The notes under the pieces were generated by a model. The model did not search any database. It was given only the letters and a program-made list of their open reading frames with translations, and was not told the origin of the DNA. Shown here one piece after another: positions 1-6,734 of a DNA stretch of 12,940 nucleotides. The DNA lies in contig DJWQ01000145.1 in assembly GCA_002441045.1 (NCBI GenBank), positions 1 to 12,940 on the forward strand, written 5' to 3'. Position 1 is the first letter of the stretch; every line of letters begins with the position of its first letter. The position numbers and the translations under genes were made by a program. The stretch is from Firmicutes bacterium UBA6226. Its GTDB lineage: Bacteria; Bacillota_A; Clostridia; Peptostreptococcales; Acidaminobacteraceae.

Positions 1-71
1 AATTGCCACATAAATTCGTTGATTTTCTGGGTATTTAATGACAAAAGATATCTCAGAAAAAGGAGGCAATT

Positions 72-788
72 ATGAGAATAGACTCAACTTATACCAGTGG
101 ATATTCAAGCCTATATAATATCCTAAACAAAACACAAAACGTTACAACCAGTGACTCAGGCTCTTCAACCATTAATTATTCAGCTGTAGGTGCACTTTCT
201 AATGAATCAGTTGGTTCAATCAGTAGTGGCATGAACAGTGAAGCTATGGCGATGCGAATGAAGCTAAGAACAAGTTCTGAGGATGAAACGAGCAAAGCCA
301 ATCATGAGCAAATAAAAGCGTTAATGGATCAACTTGCTGAAACGGATTTAGAAAGTTTAGATGAAACCGACAAAAGAACCTTACTTGATGAACTAGACAC
401 AGCTTTTGCTGCTGTTACAGGGCAAACCAGTACGGTTGATAATTCGGCATTAACTTTAGAAGAAGTTGATCAGAAACTTTCCGACATCCAAGCTAAAGCA
501 ATTGAAGGACCTAAAGGTCCTGGTGGCCCTGGCGGTCCAGGTGGTCCAGGCGGTCCAGGTGGCCCAGGTGGCCCAGGTGGTCCAGGTAGCGCAGCCTCAT
601 CGGAAGAAGATAGTGAAGTCAGTAGCTTAGAAGCAATGCTTGAAGCTCTATACGGCACAGAAGAAGATCAAGATACTTCTGAGACAGATGCAGTTACTGA
701 AGCGACGCGCTTTAAAGCAGCAATAGAGCAATACATGAAAACTCAAAACTGGACTGAGGACGATTTGAAATCACTTCTTGAGATTTAA
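72..788 (+). CDS. Unrecognised acidic protein with Gly-Pro-Gly triplet block
   Basis: I do not recognise this 238-residue protein. The start is firm: AGGAGG lies 5 bases before the ATG. No signal peptide or membrane segment is visible. The N-terminal 60 residues are rich in Ser, Thr, Asn and Gly, in the style of a disordered or exported tail. Residues 75-145 look helical and acidic (DQLAETDLESLDETDKRTLL). Residues 146-172 are one GPK and eight GPG triplets. A Ser/Glu-rich stretch follows, then a final helix ending in WTEDDLKSLLEI. The Gly at every third position fits a collagen-like pattern, but nine triplets is short and a flexible linker is as likely. It stands alone and is closed by its own terminator. 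Function unknown. That it is a real gene is well supported by the ribosome binding site, length and terminator. Confidence 0.8.
   Translation: MRIDSTYTSGYSSLYNILNKTQNVTTSDSGSSTINYSAVGALSNESVGSISSGMNSEAMAMRMKLRTSSEDETSKANHEQIKALMDQLAETDLESLDETDKRTLLDELDTAFAAVTGQTSTVDNSALTLEEVDQKLSDIQAKAIEGPKGPGGPGGPGGPGGPGGPGGPGGPGSAASSEEDSEVSSLEAMLEALYGTEEDQDTSETDAVTEATRFKAAIEQYMKTQNWTEDDLKSLLEI
507..587 (+). repeat. 9-bp tandem repeat encoding Gly-Pro-Gly triplets
   Basis: One GPK unit is followed by eight copies of a 9-base unit close to GGTCCAGGT, in frame with the host gene. Units differ at third codon positions (ggt/ggc, cca/ccc/cct), so they are not a very recent slippage product. The block is much richer in GC than its surroundings. 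Copy number could vary between strains. Confidence 0.9.
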
Positions 789-817
789 ATCTCTATATGA
801 GTCTTTAATACGTTTAG

Positions 818-851
818 TACCGTTAACCGAATCTCGATTAACGGTATTTTT
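818..851 (+). terminator. Rho-independent terminator of the GPG-repeat gene
   Basis: A 9-bp perfect stem (TACCGTTAA, 818-826, with TTAACGGTA, 838-846) is followed at once by five T. Three further inner pairs (CGA/TCG) tighten the loop. It lies 30 bases after the stop at 788. Confidence 0.85.
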
Positions 852-860
852 CAGTGTCAA

Positions 861-894
861 AAAATAAAAAAAAGCATGTCTACGACACATGCTT
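861..894 (-). terminator. Rho-independent terminator of the winged-helix gene
   Basis: The stem is AAGCATGT (872-879) with ACATGCTT (887-894). On the minus strand it is followed by a long T-rich run (A-rich on the plus strand, 861-873). It sits 38 bases past the stop of the minus-strand gene at 932. The same stem has no T-run in the plus direction. Confidence 0.8.
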
Positions 895-931
895 GCTAAG
901 AAGGGGGGGATATTGAAAAAGGATGATTGCT

Positions 932-1267
932 TTATCGAATAATAAAGCCATAGCCTCGAATGGTTTCGATGCTAATATTGACTTTATAATCACGTAATTT
1001 TTTGCGTAGTCTTTTCACTGTATCGTCAGTTGCTCGTGTTTCAATTGGACACGGCAATTGCCAGATTACTTTTAAGAGTTCATCACGACTAACAGCCATG
1101 TTTCTTCTAGCCATTAAGTAAGCTAGTGTTTTATATTCAAGTCGTGTTAACCTAATATTTTTGCCATTTACTTCTGCGCACTGTGCAGCGGTATTAATAT
1201 ACATTTCATATTTTCGATCACTTTTTAAGACACTCATTGGTCGATGTTCATAAATTTCTTGTTTCAT
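932..1267 (-). CDS. Orphan OmpR/PhoB-type winged-helix DNA-binding protein
   Basis: The protein has 111 residues. It is essentially only the effector (Trans_reg_C) domain of an OmpR/PhoB response regulator. The segment from LTRLEYKTLAYLMARRN through SRDELLKVIW is the typical first half. DDTVKRLRKKL is the recognition helix, and TIRGYGFIIR is the C-terminal hairpin. There is no receiver domain, and none is left behind upstream, where only about 150 bp separate it from the divergent MFS gene. The first 30 residues are a short unassigned tail. A longer reading from a GTG at 1276 is unlikely, because that GTG is part of the GAGGTG ribosome binding site; the ATG at 1267 is 6 bases from it. It probably acts as a transcription factor without phosphorylation control. 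Its own promoter carries a PhoB-like tandem repeat, so autoregulation is plausible. Confidence 0.85.
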   Translation of the reverse strand: MKQEIYEHRPMSVLKSDRKYEMYINTAAQCAEVNGKNIRLTRLEYKTLAYLMARRNMAVSRDELLKVIWQLPCPIETRATDDTVKRLRKKLRDYKVNISIETIRGYGFIIR

Positions 1268-1307
1268 ACATAACACCTCATATCCTATAAAATCTTATCT
1301 TAGGCAA

Positions 1308-1339
1308 AGTATATCACCGTAACCTTAAATGAAACTTAA
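1308..1339 (-). promoter_or_regulatory. Promoter with 11-bp-period tandem repeat, ahead of the winged-helix gene
   Basis: Reading the minus strand, TTAAGTTTCATTTAAGGTT (1339-1321) holds two TTAAG half-sites exactly 11 bp apart, the spacing of PhoB/OmpR-family boxes. A -10 hexamer TATACT (1313-1308) starts 26 bp after the first base of the repeat. No good -35 is present, and the repeat occupies that position, as at activator-dependent promoters. The start of transcription would be near 1301. The same motif with the same 26-bp spacing recurs ahead of the chemoreceptor gene at 10173. It could also affect the divergent MFS gene. Confidence 0.6.
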
Positions 1340-1420
1340 TTTAGACTAGTAAAAAATAGGGAATAGGCGTACAATTATATAGTGTATCGAAATAATTAGC
1401 ATTTTTAGAGGAAGGACAGC

Positions 1421-2635
1421 ATGGAACGTTGGAAAATCAATCTTTATATCTTGTGGATTTCACAAGTCATCTCATTAACTAGCTTTGGATTTGGTCTACC
1501 TTTTATACCTTTCTTTATCCAAGAACTTGGGGTTACCGATCCAGATCAGCTTAATTTATTTACTGGAATCCTTAGTGCTGCACCGGCGATTACAATGGCG
1601 GTTATGTCTCCAATTTGGGGGATTCTATCGGATCGATTTGGTCAAAAAATGATGATACAAAGAGCTATGTTTGCAGCTGTTTTCATTATTGGTTTAATGG
1701 GTTTATCTACAAACGTTTGGCATCTTGTGATCTTAAGATTTTTGCAAGGCTTATTTACAGGAACGATTACTGCATCATCTGCATTTGTTGCAGTGAATAC
1801 ACCCAATGATCGACTGTCTTATGCCTTAGGATTTCTTTCTTCATCTACTTTTGTAGGTTACTCATTGGGACCTCTTTTTGGTGGGCTTGTGGCAGAACAT
1901 TTTGGATATCGAGTGAGCTTCTTTGTTGGAAGCATATTGATGCTGATTGGTTTTATGGTTGTAACCGTATTTTTAAAAGGTGAGAAAAAAGTACAATCTA
2001 GAAAAACATCAGTGATTCAAGGGACGTCCAAATATAAAGAGCTATTTGCAGTTGGTATTTTAATGTTATTATTGATGCTGTTCTTCCAACGAGTCATTAG
2101 AACTTTATTTTCTCCGTTTTTACCACTTTATATACAAGAACTTCTAAATACCAGTCAAGGCGCAGCATCTATAACAGGTACGTTAAATGGCGTTATAGGG
2201 GCAGTGACTGCAGTATCAGCTATCGCAATAAGTAAACTCAGTGAAAAACACAATAAAATATGGATGATAAGAACCCTTCTTTTAATCGCTTTCGCCGATG
2301 TTTTAGTACTGAATTTTTCAAAAGGCATGTGGCCTTTTATGATATTATATACACTATTATTTTTCATAATTGGCGGTATTGAACCCCTGCTAACTTCTCA
2401 AACCGCTGAGATGACTAGCCCAGATAAAAGAGGTACGCTTTTCGGTATTCAGGGGTTGGTGGGTTCTTTAGGATGGATGGTTTCACCTGCTGTAGGCACT
2501 TATTTTTCTATAAAGTTTGGTATAAAATCAATTTTTTGGATTCTTTTATTGTTTATTGGATTAAATGCACTTACTTCGTTTATCGTAAGTAACTATAGAA
2601 AAAAGAAAGAGACACTTGACAATGATCAGATATGA
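1421..2635 (+). CDS. MFS drug-efflux transporter, MdtG-like
   Basis: This 404-residue inner-membrane protein is of the usual size for a 12-helix major facilitator antiporter. Motif A is clear in the loop after helix 2 (GILSDRFGQK, about residues 67-76). Motif C of drug/H+ antiporters is seen as GYSLGPLFGG (about 146-155). The stretch WHLVILRFLQG matches the helix 4 arginine region. The general layout resembles the MdtG/YusP multidrug group, but the substrate cannot be read from sequence. The ATG has a strong AGAGGAAGGA site four bases ahead. It overlaps the following acetyltransferase by 14 bases, so the two are likely co-translated. It is divergent from the winged-helix regulator, which may control it. 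Confidence 0.9.
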   Translation: MERWKINLYILWISQVISLTSFGFGLPFIPFFIQELGVTDPDQLNLFTGILSAAPAITMAVMSPIWGILSDRFGQKMMIQRAMFAAVFIIGLMGLSTNVWHLVILRFLQGLFTGTITASSAFVAVNTPNDRLSYALGFLSSSTFVGYSLGPLFGGLVAEHFGYRVSFFVGSILMLIGFMVVTVFLKGEKKVQSRKTSVIQGTSKYKELFAVGILMLLLMLFFQRVIRTLFSPFLPLYIQELLNTSQGAASITGTLNGVIGAVTAVSAIAISKLSEKHNKIWMIRTLLLIAFADVLVLNFSKGMWPFMILYTLLFFIIGGIEPLLTSQTAEMTSPDKRGTLFGIQGLVGSLGWMVSPAVGTYFSIKFGIKSIFWILLLFIGLNALTSFIVSNYRKKKETLDNDQI

Positions 2636-3218
2636 TAATGGTGATTTAGAGGCTTTAGAGCAAATTTATGATGTATACTGTGATGCATTCCCTGAAGAAG
2701 AGAGAAAGTCTATTGAACATTTAAAGGCGCTGTTGAGTAGAGGTCAATATCGATTAATTCTTATGCTCAATCAAAATGAGCTACATCAAGAGGATGAAAT
2801 AATAGTCGGTTTTGCGTTTTTGTATGTATCAGATGTGAATCAGTTTAGTTGGTTGGATTATATTGTTATTAATCCCAAAATTCAAAGTAAGGGGTATGGC
2901 TCTAAATTACTGTTATATTTAAAAGAGACGTATAAATTGCTTATATTTGAAGTGGAAATACCAGACGGTCTGGATTCAAATAGAGAACGACGTATCAAAT
3001 ATTATGAAAAGTTGGATGCAATTAGATTAAATTGGGAATACTATTTACCGACACCAACTGGTGGTTTAAAAATGTTTTTATATGCATTAGAGGATGAAAC
3101 GTCTTATCCTGATGATATTATTAGAGCAAATATGCGTGAAGCTTTACATTACATCCATACTGATTTATCACAATTAGACGAAATTATTAATCAATCGAAG
3201 CCGAATGAACATCTATAA
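2622..3218 (+). CDS. GNAT-family N-acetyltransferase
   Basis: The protein has 198 residues. Acetyl-CoA binding motif A is visible as LDYIVINPKIQSKGYGSKLL (about residues 78-97), with the Q-x-x-G-x-G pyrophosphate loop at 88-93. A motif B-like helix follows (RRIKYYEKLDAIRL). A tail of about 40 residues after the fold is unassigned. The substrate is unknown. I prefer the ATG at 2622; the frame also opens at a TTG at 2616, but TTG is weaker and the ribosome site is poor for both (AAAGAGA). Overlap with the end of the MFS gene suggests translational coupling. An acetyltransferase tied to an efflux pump suggests modification plus export of one toxic compound, which is inference. Confidence 0.85.
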   Translation: MIRYDNGDLEALEQIYDVYCDAFPEEERKSIEHLKALLSRGQYRLILMLNQNELHQEDEIIVGFAFLYVSDVNQFSWLDYIVINPKIQSKGYGSKLLLYLKETYKLLIFEVEIPDGLDSNRERRIKYYEKLDAIRLNWEYYLPTPTGGLKMFLYALEDETSYPDDIIRANMREALHYIHTDLSQLDEIINQSKPNEHL

Positions 3219-3268
3219 TAGTCCCTTTAAAATCAATTTGTTCAAATGCGCTGAATTAAGTGTTAAAA

Positions 3269-3299
3269 AAAAGAACTTCGTATTAAACGAAGTTCTTTT
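3269..3299. terminator. Bidirectional terminator between convergent genes
   Basis: A perfect 13-bp stem (AAAAGAACTTCGT with ACGAAGTTCTTTT) has a 5-base loop and T-runs on both strands. It lies between the GNAT gene ending at 3218 and the minus-strand membrane-protein gene ending at 3322. Confidence 0.9.
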
Positions 3300-3321
3300 A
3301 GAAATCAGAGTGAAAAAAAGT

Positions 3322-3621
3322 TTACTTTAATAAGCGGTATTTTCCAATGACAGGAAGCTCTTTTTCTTCGCCATTTAATGCATTGATTATGCCCATAATC
3401 GCAAGAACCAATACTAGTAAGCCACCAATTGGTGAAATAATAAACCAACCGATAAATGGTATAAGAGCACCTAAAACACTTACAGCAATTCCAAGCAATA
3501 ACAAGTTTAGACCTTGATTCGCATGAAATTTACCGTATTCAGAATCCTTATCGACAATCAAAGGAATGAAGAATAAAATATAAGCAAGTGCAGCGTAGAT
3601 GTTTGTGTTTTTATCTTCCAT
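3322..3621 (-). CDS. Small DUF4870-like membrane protein
   Basis: The protein has 99 residues and three hydrophobic helices (about 9-23, 38-60 and 62-82). After helix 1 comes the hallmark loop EYGKFHANQGLNL, with the His and Gln seen in DUF4870/Tic20-like small membrane proteins. No enzymatic role is established for the family. The frame is open to a TTG at 3642, but GGAGG lies inside that extension, five bases ahead of the ATG at 3621, so 3621 is the start. It is a single-gene unit, divergent from the second GNAT gene. Confidence 0.85.
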   Translation of the reverse strand: MEDKNTNIYAALAYILFFIPLIVDKDSEYGKFHANQGLNLLLLGIAVSVLGALIPFIGWFIISPIGGLLVLVLAIMGIINALNGEEKELPVIGKYRLLK

Positions 3622-3650
3622 ATGTACCTCCATAAGATGCAAATTTACTT

Positions 3651-3679
3651 TATATATACCATAAATAACTTAAAAGTAA
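3651..3679 (-). promoter_or_regulatory. Possible sigma-A promoter of the DUF4870-like gene
   Basis: On the minus strand TTACTT (3679-3674) and TATATA (3656-3651) are 17 bp apart. The start of transcription would be near 3644, giving a leader of about 20 bases that holds GGAGG. The region is AT-rich, so chance matches are easy. TTACTTT (3645-3651) and AAAGTAA (3673-3679) also form an inverted repeat around it. Confidence 0.35.
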
Positions 3680-3708
3680 CGATAATAAGATAAATATTTG
3701 AGGGTGTT

Positions 3709-4170
3709 ATGACGAAAATTGTGAGAGCAGTATTTGAAGATGTTGAAGCGTTAACCAATTTAGCAATAGAATCAGAATCGATTTGGGGTTATGACAAGGA
3801 GTATATGTCGTTGTTTGAACTTCTATATTCTGTCACCCAACAGTTTGTTAAGCATCACCCTGTATACAAGCTTATGAATGATGCTGAAGATGTGATCGGT
3901 TTTTTTGGTTTTGAGATAATGCCTTCAACCCCAATTTTAGAGTATTTTTATATAAAAGCAGACTACATAAGAATGGGTTTTGGATCTATTATGTGGAAAG
4001 AGCTAATAGAAGTTTGCAAAACTTTACAAATAAAATATTTTGAGTTTGTTACTAATCCTGAGGCAGCAGGTTTTTATGAGGCTAAAGGGGCCATAATAAT
4101 TGAATGGGTAACTTCTCTTATGATTCCGAACCAAGAAATACCAAAATTTTATTATGAAATTCCATATTAA
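3709..4170 (+). CDS. GNAT-family N-acetyltransferase, first gene of the azlCD operon
   Basis: The protein has 153 residues, a normal size for a single GNAT domain. The early ESIWGYDKEYM segment is of a kind common in this family. Motif A is ILEYFYIKADYIRMGFGSIM (about residues 76-95) with the R-x-G-x-G/A loop at 88-92. Motif B is NPEAAGFYEAKGA (116-128), whose Tyr usually acts near the acetyl-CoA thiol. The ATG at 3709 has GAGGG four bases ahead. It is followed after 13 bases by azlC and then azlD, so it may acetylate an amino acid or analogue handled by that exporter; that link is inference from position. Confidence 0.88.
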   Translation: MTKIVRAVFEDVEALTNLAIESESIWGYDKEYMSLFELLYSVTQQFVKHHPVYKLMNDAEDVIGFFGFEIMPSTPILEYFYIKADYIRMGFGSIMWKELIEVCKTLQIKYFEFVTNPEAAGFYEAKGAIIIEWVTSLMIPNQEIPKFYYEIPY

Positions 4171-4183
4171 CAGGAGTGATCAG

Positions 4184-4876
4184 ATGAATAAGAAAATACT
4201 TAAAATTGCCATACCTTATACGATTCCAGTGCTTCTTGGTTATATTTCTGTTGGGATTGCCTATGGCTTACTCGTCGTTAAATCGGGTCTTTCCATATGG
4301 GTAGGATTGGGGATGAGTGTATTCCTTTATGCGGGTGCAATGCAATTTGTGGCGATTTCTATTTTAACAGGACCGATTGCGCTTGTTCAGATTGCTTTCA
4401 TGACTTTATTCGTAAATATACGCCACTTGTTTTACGGTTTATCTTTTATAGAGCTATTTAAATCCTTTGGATGGCGAAAGCAGTACCTCATATTTGGAAT
4501 GACTGATGAAACCTATTCTTTATTATGTGGTGTAGCAGAGAAAGAAGATATCGAAACAGAAAAACTGTTCTTTACGATTGCAGCACTTAATCAGTCGTAC
4601 TGGATTATAGGTTCGTTGTTAGGTGCTTTAGTAGGGAATTTGATTACTTTTGATACGACTGGGATTGATTTTGCGATGACTGCTCTTTTTGTGGTTATAT
4701 TTGTAGAGCAATGGTTAAATGCTAAGTCACATATGCCAGCTTTGATTGGTGTCGCATCTGCAATTATTGCACTAAATCTTTTTGGACCTTCTCAAATGGT
4801 GCTACCTGCTATGGTATTTATGTTGGTTGTACTTTTGAGTGCAAAAAAGAAAATTAGTTCTGGAGGTGACATATGA
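4184..4876 (+). CDS. azlC: Branched-chain amino acid exporter, large subunit AzlC
   Basis: This is the large membrane subunit of the AzlCD exporter, which in Bacillus gives 4-azaleucine resistance and moves branched-chain amino acids out of the cell. The protein has 230 residues. Family marks are PYTIPVLLGYISVGIAYG near the N-terminus, LYAGAMQF (48-55), NIRHLFYGLS (78-87) and FGMTDETYSL (104-113). About seven hydrophobic helices are visible. I place the start at 4184, because AGGAGTG lies 7 bases before it; an in-frame ATG at 4154 lies inside the preceding gene and has no such site. It shares an ATGA overlap with azlD. Confidence 0.93.
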   Translation: MNKKILKIAIPYTIPVLLGYISVGIAYGLLVVKSGLSIWVGLGMSVFLYAGAMQFVAISILTGPIALVQIAFMTLFVNIRHLFYGLSFIELFKSFGWRKQYLIFGMTDETYSLLCGVAEKEDIETEKLFFTIAALNQSYWIIGSLLGALVGNLITFDTTGIDFAMTALFVVIFVEQWLNAKSHMPALIGVASAIIALNLFGPSQMVLPAMVFMLVVLLSAKKKISSGGDI

Positions 4877-5178
4877 TTTGGGCAGCAATAATTGTGATGT
4901 CACTTGTAACTTATTTTACTCGTTTAGGACCATTTGTGTTATTTGGTAAAGGAAGAACCACGCCAAATTGGGTCATCTATATTGGAAAAGTGCTACCGCC
5001 TGCTGTGATGGGGATGCTAATCGTTTATAGCATTAAGCATGTACACATCGGTGTTGTAAGTGAATTTTTACCTGTTGTTTTTGGAATTGGGGTAACGGTT
5101 GGGCTACACCTTTGGAAAAGAAATAATTTAGTCAGTATCATCGGTGGCACTTTAGTTTATATGCTTCTGATAAGATAA
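4873..5178 (+). CDS. azlD: Branched-chain amino acid exporter, small subunit AzlD
   Basis: The protein has 101 residues, typical for AzlD, the small partner of AzlC. Four hydrophobic helices are visible. Early residues YFTRLGPF match the conserved Y-x-x-R-x-x-P of the family, and GKVLPPAVMGML matches the helix 2 motif. The start overlaps the azlC stop as ATGA, with GGAGG six bases ahead, so the subunits are probably made in step. The operon ends at the long hairpin that starts at its stop codon. Confidence 0.92.
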   Translation: MIWAAIIVMSLVTYFTRLGPFVLFGKGRTTPNWVIYIGKVLPPAVMGMLIVYSIKHVHIGVVSEFLPVVFGIGVTVGLHLWKRNNLVSIIGGTLVYMLLIR

Positions 5179-5228
5179 AAGCGTATGTCGGTCTATTTGG
5201 GATTTAATAGACTGACATACGCTTTCGC
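5178..5228. terminator. Long bidirectional terminator hairpin after azlD
   Basis: A 20-bp stem with one G-T wobble (5178-5197 with 5206-5225) has an 8-base loop. A short T-rich tail follows on the plus strand (TTTCGCTTTT), and TTTT closes it on the minus strand. It separates azlD from the convergent hydrogenase operon. Confidence 0.8.
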
Positions 5229-5232
5229 TTTT

Positions 5233-5276
5233 GTGTGTATATGGGGGTATACACACCATCCTAAGGGCATAGGATG
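5233..5276. other. Two further stem-loops downstream of the hydrogenase operon
   Basis: GTGTGTATA (5233-5241) pairs with TATACACAC (5248-5256) around a G-rich loop. CATCCT (5257-5262) pairs with AGGATG (5271-5276). They directly follow one another, just after the minus-strand stop at 5284. Neither has a T-run, so they look more like 3'-end stabilising or pausing structures than terminators. The role is inferred. Confidence 0.5.
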
Positions 5277-5283
5277 ACTATTT

Positions 5284-6711
5284 TTATATGAAAGAGATGC
5301 TTGTGGTATCAAATACTCTTAAAGCGTCTTTTGGTGTTGCTTCTAAAGCCGATTTTGCGTAATCTTCAAGAGCTTTAATATCTTTTGGACCGTGGTGCAT
5401 CGTAGCAGGACCCTTAATACAGCCACCTTTGCATGCCATGCCTTCTATAAAATCAACATTAGATTTATTAAATTTCAGAAGTGTTAGCGCTTTTGAACAC
5501 GCTTCTATGCCATCGCAGCTTTCAAGCTTGAGGTCCACAACCCCTTGATCTTCGAGATAGTGTTTAACAGATGAAGAGACGCCGCCAGTTGATGCGAACT
5601 TTCTTCCAAAATAGGAAGCGTTATCGAGGGGTTGCGGGGTTAAGGCATTTAAATCGATGGATTTGGCATCAATCATAGCGGCTAATTCTTCAAATGTCAG
5701 TACGTAGTCGGTGTCCTTGACTCTTATCTTTTCGAGTTTTTTACCGATACAGGGTCCAATAAATACAACTTTTGCACTAGGGTCAATGGATTTAATCAAT
5801 CGTGCAGTTGCAGTCATTGGAGAAACAGTATGTGATATGTTGTCTACAAGCTCAGGGAACTTTTTATGAACGAATTCAACAAAGCTTGGACAACAGGAGC
5901 TGGTTAAAGTTTTATTGTTATATTTAAACTGAACAAGTTCTTCAGCTTCATGCTGTGTTATTAAGTCGGCACCTAAGGCTACTTCAATCACATCTCTAAA
6001 ACCCAATTGCTTTAGGCCTGTAATGACATTACCAAGAGGTACATAGTTAAACTGAGCAGAAAATGCGGGTGCAAGCATTGCATAAACGGCTTGGTTTGGT
6101 GTTTGAATCATATCGATGACTTCAACAATTTCAGATTTTTCCTGAATTGCACCAAATGGACAATTGTAGACACAAGCGCCACAGGAGATACATTCATCAT
6201 AGTTGATGACTGCTTTTTTTCTATGATCAATCGTTATTGCATTGGTAGGGCAGTCTCTTCGACAAGGGCGCATCACATCAGCAATTGCGTTATAGGGGCA
6301 ACTTTCCTTACATTTGCCACATTCGATACACTTTTGTTGATCGATTACAGCTTTACCTTTACAGATACTGATAGCATCGACAGGACATGCGTTCTCACAG
6401 CGGTGAGCCAAACAACCACGACAGGTTTCTGTAACGACATAGCGATCAACTGGACATTGATCACAAGCTGAATCCAATACTTCAACGATACCTTTTATTT
6501 CCGGATGACCACCCATTACCATTTTTATACGATCAGATGTTATCGCTCTTTCGTGAAAAATACAGCATCTGTACTTTTCATCTGGACCAGGATTAACCGT
6601 TATAGGAATCTGATCGAGATTTTCTTCAAGTGTGCCATTAAATGCGTGCTTTGCTACTTCAGTTAAAAGTTCGTGTTTTATCAATTGAACTTGGTTTTCA
6701 AACTTTCTCAT
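5284..6711 (-). CDS. [FeFe]-hydrogenase, group-B-like catalytic subunit
   Basis: The protein has 475 residues and is expected to catalyse 2H+ + 2e- = H2 in the cytoplasm. The H-cluster motifs are complete: L1 SSCCPSFVEF (proton-transfer Cys273, ligand Cys274), L2 FIGPCIGKKLE (Cys321) and L3 EGMACKGGCIKGP (Cys427, Cys431). The F after CCPS, in place of the CCPxW of group A, and the L3 form are group-B-like. The N-terminus holds 18 cysteines before residue 200. They include canonical CxxCxxCxxxCP ferredoxin motifs at 128-138 and 174-184, a CxxCx4CxxxCP motif at 97-109, a lone CxxxCP at 150-154, and CC/CxxC at 49-50 and 83-86. The ATG has AAGGTGAG ahead of it. It is the last gene of a four-gene operon, 23 bases after the phosphatase gene. 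In hfs-like operons the equivalent gene is a hydrogenase of this type. The electron partner is unknown, with ferredoxin likely. Confidence 0.93.
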   Translation of the reverse strand: MRKFENQVQLIKHELLTEVAKHAFNGTLEENLDQIPITVNPGPDEKYRCCIFHERAITSDRIKMVMGGHPEIKGIVEVLDSACDQCPVDRYVVTETCRGCLAHRCENACPVDAISICKGKAVIDQQKCIECGKCKESCPYNAIADVMRPCRRDCPTNAITIDHRKKAVINYDECISCGACVYNCPFGAIQEKSEIVEVIDMIQTPNQAVYAMLAPAFSAQFNYVPLGNVITGLKQLGFRDVIEVALGADLITQHEAEELVQFKYNNKTLTSSCCPSFVEFVHKKFPELVDNISHTVSPMTATARLIKSIDPSAKVVFIGPCIGKKLEKIRVKDTDYVLTFEELAAMIDAKSIDLNALTPQPLDNASYFGRKFASTGGVSSSVKHYLEDQGVVDLKLESCDGIEACSKALTLLKFNKSNVDFIEGMACKGGCIKGPATMHHGPKDIKALEDYAKSALEATPKDALRVFDTTSISFI

Positions 6712-6734
6712 AAACTCACCTTCTGATAGGCCGA

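Noticed and set aside
1..10. AATTGCCACA at 1-10, also at 10159-10168 upstream of the chemoreceptor
   Set aside because: A 10-base match with no shared spacing to promoter elements is too weak in a 13-kb AT-rich window.
470..658. Minus-strand open frame with a Pro-rich collagen-like translation
   Set aside because: It is the mirror of the Gly-Pro-Gly repeat in the plus-strand gene and has no ribosome site or terminator of its own. Repeats of this kind keep the opposite strand open.
903..909. Run of seven G between the winged-helix gene and its terminator
   Set aside because: It lies in untranslated sequence, so phase variation of a protein is not possible. No role is evident.
932..1420. A broken response regulator, with the receiver domain lost by frameshift
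   Set aside because: Upstream of the start is only a 150-bp divergent promoter region, with no receiver-like translation in any frame.
6091..6471. A 126-codon plus-strand frame opposite the hydrogenase ferredoxin domain
   Set aside because: It lies wholly inside a gene with unmistakable Fe-S and H-cluster motifs. Its Thr/Ile-rich translation looks like a reverse-frame shadow.
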